Positions 8,510 to 27,197 of a stretch of DNA of 64,000 nucleotides are shown here, in pieces (position 1 is the first letter of the stretch; every line of letters begins with the position of its first letter). A program made the position numbers and the translations under genes. The notes under the pieces were generated by a model. The model made no database searches and had not been told where the DNA came from. It was given only the letters and a program-made list of their open reading frames with translations. The DNA comes from Lichina pygmaea (lineage: Eukaryota; Ascomycota; Lichinomycetes; Lichinales; Lichinaceae): positions 2,294,001-2,358,000 of the forward strand of contig OY730172.1 in the NCBI GenBank assembly GCA_963422465.1. The letters run 5' to 3'.

Positions 8510-11500
8510 GTGCTTGTTTCTTCCTTGTATCCTAGATGGGAAATTCAAGTGCAATGCTCTTATTGACTCTGGCTGTTCAGCATTTGGCTGCATTGGTGCT
8601 TTCTTTGCGCAATCTCTTCACCAAGAACCTCTCCCCTACCCACGCACATTGTGATTGTTCGATGGCAAGACGTCACAAACCACACATCTCACCAAGACAA
8701 TCATGACCACAGCACATGGTGTGCACCAGGAAGAAGTCTCTCTCTTTGTGTCTCCTGGTCTTCACTATGATGTGATTCTGGGGATGCTATAGCTCCAGAA
8801 GCACAGGCCACACATTGATTGGGCAAACACCTTAATTATGTTCAAGTCAGATCACTGCTGATCCACATGCCTCAAGTCAAACAATGGCTATCCAATCTCT
8901 TTGGATCTTGAAGCCAAGATGTCTGCTGGAAAGCCTCAGGATCCCAAGCCTCTTTCTGCCACACCAATCCCCATCAATGCTGCCGCATTTTCTCTCCTTG
9001 CTGCCAAGCCAGATCACCAGGTGTTCAGTGTTTCTCTGAGAGACATTGAGCAGGCGTTGAAGCCAAAGAAGTGTGTGGACCCTGCCACACTTCTCCCTGC
9101 TCAGTACCACAAGTTCCTGGACGTCTTCAGCAAGGATGACGCTGACAAGCTTCCTTCTCTACACCCAGGAGTTGACCACAAGATCAAGATGGAACCAGGA
9201 ACCCAGGCACCCTCTGGACCTCTGTACGGCATGAGCAGAGAAGAACTTGAAGTTCTCAAGAAATACCTGACAGAGAACCTGAACAAGAGCTTCATTCAAG
9301 CATCTTCATCACCTGCTGCTGCACCAGTCCTCTTTGTCAAGAAGCCAGGAGGTGGATTGTGTTTCTGTGTAGACTACAGAGCACTCAACACTATCACCAT
9401 CAAGAACTGTTACCCCCTACCACTGATCCGGGAGATGTTGGACCAGCTTTGCAAAGCTGTGTGGTACACCAAGCTTGACATTGTTGGTGCCTTCAACCGT
9501 ATCTGGATGAAGGAAGGTGAAGAATGGAAGACTGCGTTCCGCACACGCTCAGGCCTCTACGAATACCTTGTCATGCCCTTTGGTCTTGCCAATGCTCCAA
9601 GCATGTTCCAGAACTACATCAATGATGTTTTGGGACCTGACATCCTTGACGTCTTTGGCACTGCCTATGTGGATGACATCCTTATCTACAGTCAGACACT
9701 CAAGGAACACCGGAAGCATGTCAAGCTTGTTCTCAGTCAACTACAAGATGCAAGCCTGCAAGTTGACATCTCCAAGTGTGACTTTGAAGTCCATCAAGTC
9801 AAGTACCTTGGCCTCATCATTCAGTCTGCCACTGAAGACGGCTGACCTGGATCTGTGAGTATGGACCCAGCCAAGACTGACGCCATCAAGGAGTGGAAGC
9901 CTCCTGCCAGTCTCAAGGAAGTGCAGAGCTTCATTACCTTTGCAAACTTCTACCACTGGTTTATCAAAGACTTTGCCAAGCTTGCATCCCCACTCACAGC
10001 TCTGACCAAGAAGAATGTTGCCTTCAAGTGGGAAACCCCAGAGCAGCGCTTGTTTGAAAGCATCAAGAAGGCGTTCAGCACTGCACCCATCCTGCAGCAC
10101 TTTGATCTGGAGAAGGAGTGTGTTGTTGAGACTGACGCTTCTGACTACGTCTCTGGTGCTGTCCTGTCACAGCCAGACCATGAAGGAGTTCTACACCCTG
10201 TTGCCTTCTTGTCACGCCACCACCTGCCGGCAGAATGCAACTACGAAATCTACAACAAAGAGTTGCTGGCAATTGTCCGTGCCTTTGAAGAATGGTGAGC
10301 AGAGCTTGAAGAATCTCCAGAACCTGTCAAAGTGATCTCTGATCACAAGAACTTGGAGTACTTCATGTTGTCAAAGCGCCTTTCCCACTGTCAAGCCCGT
10401 TGGAGCAAGTTCTTGTCACACTTCAATTTCAAGATCAGCTACTGTCCAGGCAGTCAGTGCAAGGCCAACGCCCTCACTTGATGTTCCCAAGACCTCCTGT
10501 CAGACAGTGATCCCTGTCAAGACTTCATGGAGCAAGTCATCCTCAAGCCCAAGAATCTTGCATATTCAGAGGTTCAAGTCAAGCCCATCCAGATCCTGAG
10601 ACATTCAGAAGCTGCACCAGTTGACACTGAACCTGATGCTACACCTCTTTCAGATGTTATCCAAGCTGCCTATAACAACCTTGCTGAAGGTGATCCAGTG
10701 GCAACAGTGTCACAGATGCTAAGGGATGGTGTCAGGCACAGTCGAGAAGTGTCTCTCTCAGACTGCAGCTTGGAAAATGACTGTCTCTTCTACAAGAACT
10801 GACTCTGGATCCCTGAGAACAATGAGCTACACCTACGCCTGTTCCAAGAAGCCCATGACCAAGCAATGGCTGGCCACACTGGGATTGCCAAGACCCACAA
10901 TCTTCTGTCTTGTTGGTACTATTGGCCAAAGATGGTGAACATCATACAGCAGTACATCAGGAATTGTCATGTCTGCTCTTGAGCAAAGCCTGCCCGTGAT
11001 CGCCAAGGAGAGCTGCTGTCTCTTCCCGTGCCTCAGCAACGTTGGCAGGATCTGGCTATGGATTTCATTACTGACTTGCCCAAGTCAAGAGATGCCTGCT
11101 TCCCTGGTGCCAAGCACATCTGGGTCATCACTGACTGTCTCACCAAAGAACACCACTTTGTGCCATGTGCTGAGATAACAACCTCGCATCTTGTCCGGAT
11201 GTTCATCCAGTTTGTTGTCTGTACCCATGGCTTGCCCAGGAGCATTGTCTCAGACAGAGGAGGTCAGTTTGTCAGCTCATTCTGGAAAGCACTCTGTGCC
11301 CATCTCGACGTCATGCTACGACTATCCTCAGGACACCACCCAGAGACAGATGGTCAGACAGAACAAGAGAATCAGGAGCTTGAACGCTACCTGAGATTCT
11401 ATGTCAACTATCTCCAAGATGACTGGGTCCAATGGCTTCCTCTGGCAGAGTTCACGCAGAACAACTCCCAGTCTGATTCCTCTGGCATGTCACTGTTCTT

Positions 11501-12110
11501 TGCCAACAAAGGGTTCCATCCACAGCTCAGCATCACACCCATGGGTGAAGCCTGCAACTAAGATGCTATGGAAATCTCTGGAGAAATGACGCAGATTCTG
11601 GAACAGTTGCAAGCTGAACTCCGACTATCCCAGGAAGCTCAAGCTCACGCCGCCAATTTGCATCAAGTCCCGTCACCATCCTATCAAACTGGAGATCTTG
11701 TTTGGCTGAATACCAAGAACATCAGGACACGCCGCCCATGCAAAAAGCTTGACGACAAGTGGATTGGACCATTCAAGGTGTTGAAGACAGTCGGAAGCCG
11801 TGCCTGCCATCTGGAGCTTCCACACACTCTCAAGATCCACCCTGTCTTTCACGTTTCCCTTCTACGTCTGACACCTGCTAATCCTATCCCTGGCCAATCA
11901 AATGAACACCCTGGCCCTGTCATTGGTCAAGACACAGATGAAGAGTTCCAGGTTGAAGAAATCCTTGACTCCAAGCCAGCAACATCTTGACAGAAGTTCA
12001 AGTACCTGGTCAAATAGTCTGGATGGCCAATCGAAGATACCACTGAAGAGCCTATTGAGCATCTTGACAACGCCAAAGACGCCATCTACAACTTCCATGA
12101 GAAATACCCA
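8510..12110 (+). pseudogene. pol region of chromovirus B (PR-RT-RH-IN-chromodomain)
   Basis: Protease near 8550 (ALIDSGCSA); reverse transcriptase about 9200-9840 with the catalytic YVDD at 9666-9677; RNase H from about 10100 with ETDASD; integrase zinc finger (HHCC) about 10845-10980, core about 11050-11560; GPF-type C-terminal region about 11770; and a chromodomain about 11940-12100 (FQVEEILDSK and further segments). The order is that of Ty3/gypsy chromoviruses. The region is broken at several places and is treated as a relic. Confidence 0.88.
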
Positions 12111-12188
12111 AGGAAACCACGGCCACGGAACTACACCCACGAGCGGCCTGAGGCTCACAGGAGTTCACCATGTGAAGGAGGGGGGTAA

Positions 12189-12459
12189 TGTCACGGTTCT
12201 GGCCCAGTTGCATATCTGGCACAAGCCACGCACCTTGCCGGGAAGTCCCATCTGCACTGTTTGCCTGTTTGCTCCGCCGTTGCCTGATCCCCTGCCTATA
12301 AGAACTTCTCCTGCTCCCCCAGCTTCTTCTCTTCTTTTCTCTTTTCCTTCCTCGTCTTTCGCCTTGTACATCAATCCAAGTCTCAAGTCTCAAGCCAAGT
12401 CAGGTCAAGGTTACCAAATCAGTTAGGCTTGAGTTCTGCTCTGCCATTGCCTCGTCACA
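12189..12459 (+). repeat. 3' LTR of chromovirus B
   Basis: 271 bp, same ends as the 5' LTR, immediately after the purine tract. It keeps C or G at all six sites that differ between the two LTRs. Confidence 0.92.
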
Positions 12460-12464
12460 CCACC

Positions 12465-13216
12465 AAGGGGTCTCTGGGCCTGCCCCTGTGAGCCAACAGC
12501 CACCCCACAGCCACCCCACCCTGAGGCACTCCCCCACGAACAGTCTGGCAGGCCTGCTTGCTAGCAGAGCAATAGTGCTGGGAGTGATGGCACAAGCTCC
12601 ATGGTGGACCCCCACCTCAAGTCCAGCTGCTGGACCCTGACCCTGGAGGGGGAGACAACTGGAAGCCGGACAAGATGCTGTATCAGGCATCCCTCCAGCT
12701 TCATGCTGGCCTATCCAAGGCCCAAAGCAGCATCCTGACACAGGTGCGCACAGGTAAGATTGGTCTGGCAGCCTTCCTCTGCAGGTGATGAGTCCCCAGC
12801 TTCCCGACACCAGCTTGTTGCTGTGGAGCACAGTGGGAGACTGCCAAGCATGTTGTTCTAGAGTGCCCACACCTGCAGTGAGTGCGCCGCAGTCTCTACA
12901 CTGTGACTGCCACTACTGACTACCAGGTGATGATCTCGTGCCCGCGGCCTGCCACCGCCCTCACCTCGTGGATCCTACGCCACGGAGTTCTCTCCCAGTT
13001 CTCCTGGGCTCAGGAGCAGCTGGATACTGGTTACTAACCAGCCACCCCCCCTATGTTCTACAGATTACTCAAGAGGATAGCGCTGCCTGAGGCACTGCAG
13101 GGAGAGGTTTTTTTACTCGGTTGAGTTTTCCTAGCCTAATTCTATAGTTGACCCAGCGTAGCCTAGATACACTAGCGCTAGAATAGCGTAGGAATTCAAT
13201 CAATCAATCAATCAAG
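12465..13216 (+). mobile_element. LINE, 3' half of the split copy with (ATCA)n tail
   Basis: Continues the LINE interrupted at 7141; the same junction is uninterrupted in the copy near 39410. It holds the C-terminal coding part, the stop region near 13035, a 3' untranslated region (13036-13195) and a short tetranucleotide tail of ATCA/CAAT repeats ending near 13216. Such tails are the 3' ends made by target-primed reverse transcription. No clear target duplication is seen outside it, perhaps because the 5' junction lies elsewhere. Confidence 0.8.
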
Positions 13217-20395
<7,179 letters not shown>

Positions 20396-21736
20396 TCATC
20401 GAGCGATGTAAACGCCCTGCGGGAAGACCTTACCGTTCCAGAAGTTCACCACGTCGAACGCGATTCCAGCCCTCTCGTACTCTTTCTTGACATTGACGAT
20501 GCCGCTGGCCTGCGCCTGCTGCAAGAAGGTGCTTGACATGATGAACTTGACTTGCTTGAGCGACATCCCCGGAGTCTTGGCTCTGGCTAGAATGTCCCAC
20601 ACGAGATTTCGCGCGTTCGAGTCGAACTCGTTGGCCAGAAGCTTGAGACTTCGAAGGGTGGTTGGCAGCGACCGGACCGCCCGAGACCAGGGATGCCGGT
20701 TGTCAGTGTTGGGTCCAGAAGGGCTGGTGTGAAGCAGGCTCAGCCTAACGTACAGATCTTCCAGCTTCGGACACTCACCTAGCACTTGACCGACATCTTC
20801 ATCTTGCTCCACGAGCTCATGTGGCCGAAGATCCAGCGACGTCAGCGACCTCCGCACCGCCCGCAACGCGGCCGTGACGGACGTGTGGCTGTTGATGTAC
20901 TTGAGCTGTGGCAGCCGAAGTGGCAACCGAACAAGTGCTGTCAGCAGATCCGGGTCAATCTCGGTTTCGCAGAATTCCAACGTCTTGACCTGCGATGTGC
21001 CCTCAATCAAGGACAACGCCTGCTTCCTCTCGTTCGACCTGTCGGAATTCAAGTAAGTCAGCTTGACGTGGCTGATTCGCGGGAGCTGGAAGATGAACTG
21101 CATGTCAAAGAGGCCGTGGGACTTATTGTCACCGTATTCGAGCTCGATGAAGCGGAGGTTTGAGAACGCACCTTGACTGATAGGCACCGCGGCACTTGTT
21201 GCGATGCGAGTCAGCATCAAGTGGAAGGAACTGAACGTGTTCATCGGACGGAGTGCCAATCGTTGGAGCCTTGGCAGCAGCAGGAGAAGCAGTACAACCG
21301 TAGCATCGCCTGGTGCTCCGTCCAGCGTCGGGAAGATCATGTCACGCAGGGAATCGGAAGTCCCGTCGTGCCGCAGCTGCTGGAACGTTGCAAGTGCCTT
21401 ATCGCTTGCGTTCCAGGTGTCGCTTGCGCTCCAGTTGAACCTCGCGTCAGGGTCACTATTGGACCAGCTGACTTCGAGATCTCGCATGTCCTCTGCGATA
21501 GTTGGGTCACGCGCAATCATGCCGAGCATCGTCTCCACTTGACCGGCGTCCCTCAGTCCAACTTTCCGGCGCATCATGGGAGCAACGAGGCGATTGAACT
21601 GTCGCGATACGCGGAGGAGCGGCAGCAACGGCGCATGCGAGCCACGCCACATCGGGTGTGCGAGGTGCATGTCGTCGTAGAACTTCTCCAAAATCAGAGC
21701 CACAAGCTCTTCTGGCAGATTTTGTAAAGCTGGCAT
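20396..21736 (-). CDS. F-box protein with leucine-rich-like C-terminal region
   Basis: Intronless frame of 446 codons from the chosen start. The F-box core is at the very N-terminus (LPEELVALILEKF, then LLRVSRQFNRLV at about 40-55), the part that binds Skp1 in SCF ubiquitin ligases. The rest has irregular leucine-rich segments (LRFIELEYGD, LKYINSHTSV, LTSLDLRPHEL, LEDLYVRLSLL) typical of fungal F-box/LRR-like proteins that recruit substrates. An in-frame ATG 26 codons upstream (21814) exists, but MPALQNLPEEL puts the F-box at the N-terminus, as is usual in fungal members. The substrate cannot be told. Confidence 0.8.
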   Translation of the reverse strand: MPALQNLPEELVALILEKFYDDMHLAHPMWRGSHAPLLPLLRVSRQFNRLVAPMMRRKVGLRDAGQVETMLGMIARDPTIAEDMRDLEVSWSNSDPDARFNWSASDTWNASDKALATFQQLRHDGTSDSLRDMIFPTLDGAPGDATVVLLLLLLPRLQRLALRPMNTFSSFHLMLTRIATSAAVPISQGAFSNLRFIELEYGDNKSHGLFDMQFIFQLPRISHVKLTYLNSDRSNERKQALSLIEGTSQVKTLEFCETEIDPDLLTALVRLPLRLPQLKYINSHTSVTAALRAVRRSLTSLDLRPHELVEQDEDVGQVLGECPKLEDLYVRLSLLHTSPSGPNTDNRHPWSRAVRSLPTTLRSLKLLANEFDSNARNLVWDILARAKTPGMSLKQVKFIMSSTFLQQAQASGIVNVKKEYERAGIAFDVVNFWNGKVFPQGVYIAR

Positions 21737-23857
21737 TGTGGTGGCTGTTCGGAACTGATCCGAACCGAGTAGTGTGGTGAAGTTGTGTTGTGCTACTAGG
21801 ATGTATTGTACCACTGGGCTGTGTCAGGATGATGATGATGATGGGGCTGCCGATTGAATATGCTGATGGGAGATTCAGGGGGTTTAAATGGACGTCCCTC
21901 CAACGTGAGCAGTCATCGTTGCTCCTTGTGCTCGACTTGTTCAGGCACTGTATTTATATAATCCACACCGTTGGCAGTGGGCACTGGTCTCCGGTCCATC
22001 CGTTCAAATTGTTCAGATACTGTCTGTGTCCACACTGTGGCTGAACAACTTCACGCGCTCTGTCTAGCACGCCTCTGATCCTGACAACGGTGCTAGAGCA
22101 TCCTCTAGTAGGTCTGTACTTGGATAGAACAGCATCTCGACAATGTTCGAGTATATATATCGATGCTTCCATCGACATGTAGTTTGTGTTGACCAGTATA
22201 TCGTGGAAGATGTGGAAGATGGAAGGCCTGGGCCGGAGTTGACGTTGACGTTGACGTTGACGTCCAATGTTTGCGCAGACGTTCGAACAATGACAAGATC
22301 AAACAATGGCAGAAAATGCCCCATGGCCTTTGTCCTTTGTTGTACGGAGTACGGAGTACGTCCTTTGATTATAGGTGGCCTTCCATCACCGTTCAAGTGA
22401 TGGAAGGAAGAACAGATCGCATTATTTTACGAGGTCAGGCCGCAAAAGTCTCTGGACGAGCAGGACCGGCAGGAGCCTTACGTTACGTACAGTAGTATTC
22501 TTCGTCCCATCTTATCAGATCTTACGTTGCTAACGGTGACTCTTTGTGTATCTGCGACTCCAACAAGTACCGTACGGTAGAGTATGTACCTCTGCGTAAT
22601 ATCACGTGACCTTACATGTGACTCTTCTTTATCCGTATACGTACTGTAGGTATTTGCCTTCCGTACGTGTACTTGTAACCATTTCTTTAACAGAAGTAGT
22701 TCTCGCAATCCATCCGTCATTCCCACCCCCTACCTCCGGAGGTTCCTTCACTACTCGTACGAACTACCTGACGTACGTACGTGGAACTTAAGAGGAGTTC
22801 GTTACGTCCGGAAGTACGTCATACGTACCAAGCCACGACAGCGTACGAAGCGTACTTCGCATGTACGGGGTACAAGTACGTACGTATGAACATACTGTAC
22901 TCGTACGTACGAAGTCGCAACCCCCTCTGTCTAGGATCTCGAGCGGCGGCCGCAGGTCACATGGGCATGATCGGGACCCGGCGATTCCGAGTACCGACCA
23001 GCCGATATACCTATACGAGTAGTACAGTACGTGTAGAGCAAGCACAGGTGACCCTCTGCGACGACTCGAGGCAGCACCAAGACACAAAGAGGCACCTTTT
23101 TGTAGAAGACGTGAGAGCACAGTGTCTCCAAAGGAGGCTACATCTCAGTCCGGCATACCATCTTACATCACCATCGACCATATACCAGACCACGTTGTGA
23201 TAGCACAGCAGACCAGATTTGGATACAAGTCAGATCAGATCAATTTGAATTCCAATTCAAACTCTCCATGTACCGGTAGGCAATCCAGGCCTGTTGTATC
23301 ATTCCCGTCGATACCCCATGCGGCAGACATCTGGAGAAAAACACGAGTAGAGATGAAGGAGTGGAAGAACAAGAGGCCGAGTCGCTGCAAACCCACGCCG
23401 ACGGGAAACGGAAACGGGACTACTATGCTGTTGTCGTATAATCAAACAAGAAGATGATCGTAAGAGGAAGGTGCCAAGACATAGCCACACGACCGTGTAG
23501 GTCTTATGCGCAAGCTTCATTAAAAAATGATAAGATAAATCTGGATGTTTCTATGAGATAGGCAAATCGAGAAGAGAAACGAGAAATGACAACTGGCAAG
23601 GTCAAGCACTGTCCAAGACCATCAGGAGAAATTGAAACAGAGACATGGTATAGCTGCCTCTCTCGAGCGGCATCAGGCAGTGGGATTCATCGTCGTATTA
23701 AATCAAAAGGCCAGACGCTTCCGTTGTTGTCGTAAGATGATCGTGAGGTACAACGCGGAATTAGAATCAGGTCGCTCGACATGAAAGGAGCATGATAACT
23801 TTTGTGTTGAGAGATGGAGCAGCCGAGGGTTCTTTTTTTAAAAGGGAAAAAGTGGGG

Positions 23858-23905
<48 letters not shown>

Positions 23906-24062
23906 GGGCTATGTGGCGTTTCGGGGTCGGCGAATCGCTTGAAGATATTAAAGCGCTTTGAGATGGTGGAGGGGCAGACTTTGTAAGCATGAGTAAGGAC
24001 GAACGACGCCCCTGCTCCTCCTGCGGAAGAAAAAAGCAAGGAAGAGGAGCAACAGTCGCGGC

Positions 24063-24100
<38 letters not shown>

Positions 24101-24142
24101 GACTGCAGCAGCAGCGGAAGCAGCAGAAGCACCAAAAGGAGC
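21737..24142. other. 2.4-kb intergenic region rich in short repeats and CGTACG palindromes
   Basis: No credible gene found. Visible items: a four-fold GTTGAC hexamer near 22239-22264; a dense cluster of TACGTACG-type palindromes from 22480 to 22920, including TACCGTACGGTA near 22569; TCACGTGA at 22602-22609; a GA microsatellite near 23866-23899; and a (CAT)n run of about 12 units at 24065-24101 just downstream of the zinc-finger gene, probably in its 3' untranslated region. Confidence 0.55.
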
Positions 24143-25197
24143 TCAAGCGTCGCGTCGTCGTCTCTTGGCGCGGGCGCCAAACTCGACGTCCGGGTGCACG
24201 ACTCGCATGTGACGGGTCAGGGCGTCGTGTCGCGAGAAGGTCTTCTCGTCGGTGCAATACTGACACCGGGCCTTGATCTTGCGGGCGTTGTGGATGGTGT
24301 CCTCGTGGCGGGTCAGGTCGTACGGCCGAGAGAAGATGGTGGCGCAGGGACGGCCGGTGGACGGGTTGATCCGGTCGCACCGATGCGGTCCGGCTTGGCC
24401 GAGCATGGCGCTCGTCGGCGACATGGTCGTCATTGCCGCTCCCGGGCCGCCGCCGGGACTGGAGCCGTCCGCGGTCGCGTGCGAGGCCGAGTGGGAAGGC
24501 GACGAGGGAGAGATGGAAGAGAGCCGGTTCTGCCGCTGCGAGCCGCCGTGGTTGTGGTTGTGTCGGTGGTCGTCGCGCTTGTGCTTCTGCAACTGCGCCG
24601 GCGTCTCGAAACGTTGCAGGCAGCCGTGGTACGTGCACGTGTACGTGCCCGTGTCGTCGGCTGCCGTGCTCGACCGTCGCCGCACCTCGCCCGACGAAGA
24701 GTCCGGCGCGCTCTCGCTCATGCTCGTGTCCATCGACGTCAGATGGGCGGGGAACTCGGGGTTCGCGTCCCCGGCGCCAAGGCCAAGGCCAACGACCGGT
24801 GCCGTCGTCGTCGCCGTCGTCGTCGCGACGTAGCTGGATTCCGGACGGGGAATGAAGGGGTACCGTTGCGGTATGCACGTCGTCCCGAAGGCGACACCGG
24901 CGGCCGGGTTCGTCGACGACGTCGTCGCCGGAGGAGGAGGAGCGGGAGGGGAAGAAGGACGCGGAGCGTAGTAGAGGAGTGGCGCGGCCGGAGGAGCGGC
25001 GCCGGACATGGCGACGGTGACGGGGACGGGCGCCGTGTGTTGCTGGTACGATGAGGGAGGCGACGACAGGCGCTGCGACCGAGGGTACTGCGGCGAGAAC
25101 AGCGGCAGGCTCGAGCGGCCCTCGGAGTCGTCGAACTCGAGGAGCGCGTCGCGGGGCGAGATGGTCGCGCGGGACGTCTCGTCCTCTTCCATCGGCT

Positions 25198-25231
<34 letters not shown>

Positions 25232-26202
25232 AGGGTCGGTCTCGAGCGACTGCGACGTCGAGCCGGTCATGCCAGGATACAGATGATGGTGCTGAGGCCG
25301 ATGCGGCGATCGAGCCTCGAAACTGTGCACCGAGGAGGCATAGGGCGAGTCGGGTCGGAAGGCGGAGAGCTCGCGCGAGTGGGACGACGTCACGGCTGAG
25401 TCGCCACCGGCGCTGGCGTCCAGGAGATGCACTTGGCCGTCGGCCAGCATGCCTTCGGAGAAGATGTTGGCGAACGGCAAGAGCAGGTCTGGATGACGCT
25501 GACCGTGCACCCTCGACGTGCGCCGCTGCGAGGCGGGGACCGACGCCGTCGACGGGGACGCCGTGAAGGGTTCTTGGTGGTAGAGCGAGTCCTCAAAGGC
25601 GTCGGTCATGGTGCGGTTGAGCTTGGGAACGACGGCGCCGCTGCCCCTTCTGCTCTCGTCTTCGCGGGTGCCGATCCAGGCCTCCAGTGCCGAGGCGGGT
25701 TCGCCACCGGATGCCGCTGCCGACGACGCCGATGCGCATGCTGCCGCCCCGCCCTTGGCGCCGGCGTCTGCGTCGGGCAGCTCGTCGGGCACGGTGGCCG
25801 GCGTCAGCGGCGGGTGCTGCTCCGTCGCCATCGTCGTCGTGGACGTGGACCGGCTGATGGAGAGGGCCAGTCGCGAGCGGTCGTGCGCCGGGTCGTCGAC
25901 GACCGAGCCTCTGGGCGACAGTGCCGGGGAGTGGTAGCGCGACGCCGGCATCAGGTGGGTCTGCGTCGCACGCCGCGGGGTGTGCGACGGGGTCGGCAGC
26001 GGCTTGGCGTGCTCGATGGAGCGGAAGGCGTGGTCGGCAGCAAAGTCCTCGTACGGACGCGGCTCGTCCATCGAGACGACGTACGGAGGCGACGCGACAG
26101 CCTCGAAGGGGGAGGTCGGCCCGGTCGAGGTCGCCGACGAGCCGGACCGCGCTCGGTCGTGGCCGTGGCCGCCGACGGACGCCGCCGAGATGCTGCCCCG
26201 CA

Positions 26203-26277
<75 letters not shown>

Positions 26278-26617
26278 GCGGCGACGAGCGATCGAGCGAC
26301 TTCATGCCCGGGTCGTGCGCCGGCCAGTTGCGCGCAGTCGGCGACGGGTCGAGGCGACGAGGATCCTCGGACGCCGGCGACGACGGATGGACGTGGATGG
26401 GCGGTTGTTGGAGGTGCGACGAGGCGTGATGGTGGCTGTCGAGATCGAACGCGGTGGAGGTGCCAGCGGGACAGGACAGCCAAGCCGACGGCGCGAAGAC
26501 CGGGTCGGTGAAAGAGTTGCGATGGGCGTAGAAGAAATCGTCAGGTCGGTGGGTCGGATAGCTGGCCAGCATGGTGACCGAGGCGGTCGGGTCGGTTGCC
26601 GCCGTCGCAGTCGGCAA
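24143..26617 (-). CDS. C2H2 zinc-finger transcription factor with glutamine tract
   Basis: Intronless 824-aa frame. Residues about 114-137 are a near-pure glutamine tract. Most of the protein is serine/proline/threonine/alanine-rich and probably disordered, with an alanine run and acidic patches that could activate transcription. Three fingers lie in the last 170 residues: CTYHGCLQRFETPAQLQKH followed by DDH; an atypical finger CDRINPSTGRPC...FSRPYDLTRHEDTIH; and CQYCTDEKTFSRHDALTRHM followed by VVH. A basic end, KRRRR, may be a nuclear signal. The last two fingers resemble the C-terminal pair of Rpn4-type proteasome regulators; this link is from memory and tentative. An alternative start is Met16. 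A minus-strand TATATA lies near 26850. Confidence 0.78.
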
Positions 26618-27164
26618 CGGCGTCGTCGTTGTCGCTGCCGTCGTAGCGTGGATGCAAGAGAACGACGACGATGACGATGACGATGACGCCGATGACTGGC
26701 GGCCGCGCGAGCCGAGGTTGGATGACGCGATGAGGTTCGCCAGGGCTGATGTGGCACAGGAATGTGGACTTGTCTCGGGTAGTCGCGTGGGCGATCAAAT
26801 GTTCTCGGGAAGCAGCGGCTGCTGTGGCGAAATGTAGCGGTCGCGGTCGATATATACCGGTTCCTCAGGGGGGGGGGGGGGGGGGGGGGGGTGTGGGTGG
26901 GGTTGAAGGGGCGGGGAAAAACCAAGAGCGGGTGACACCAAGCCCCCCACCTCGTCGGTAAGCTAGGGCCGAACGAGGCCCGGCAATCTAGGAACGGGCG
27001 TTTCGTTTCTGATATCGACCGGCTTCTCGGCCGAGAAAGGTCAATGGTCGCCCTTTGCTGAGCAATCGGCCGTCGCTTCTTAAGGTTGTGGAAATGCCGA
27101 CACGTCCCGGAAAGAGGCGGAGTCGCGATGAGTTTGCGCGAAAGGTAAAGGATACACGCGGCCT

Positions 27165-27197
<33 letters not shown>

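Larger units (their letters stand above)
7142..12459 (+). mobile_element. Chromovirus B (Ty3/gypsy), both LTRs present, broken
   Basis: 5318-bp element with two 271-bp LTRs (7142-7412, 12189-12459) flanked by a 5-bp target duplication CCACC (7137-7141 and 12460-12464). Order: gag with a CCHC knuckle, protease, reverse transcriptase, RNase H, integrase with HHCC and DDE regions, a chromodomain, then a purine tract (GAAGGAGGGGGG, 12176-12187) before the 3' LTR. The LTRs differ at 6 of 271 positions (2.2 percent), all transitions and five in CpG context, indicating a fairly recent insertion followed by cytosine-deamination-like decay. The coding region carries on the order of ten interruptions. 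It splits a LINE. Confidence 0.92.

Noticed and set aside
23767-24180. Open frame with a run of methionines (opposite strand of the CAT repeat)
   Set aside because: The run is a trinucleotide microsatellite downstream of the zinc-finger gene; the flanking frame has no coding character.
25427-26674. 415-codon plus-strand frame opposite the zinc-finger gene
   Set aside because: Arginine-rich shadow of a GC-rich coding region; it includes poly-Leu from the CAG/CTG tract and no domain.
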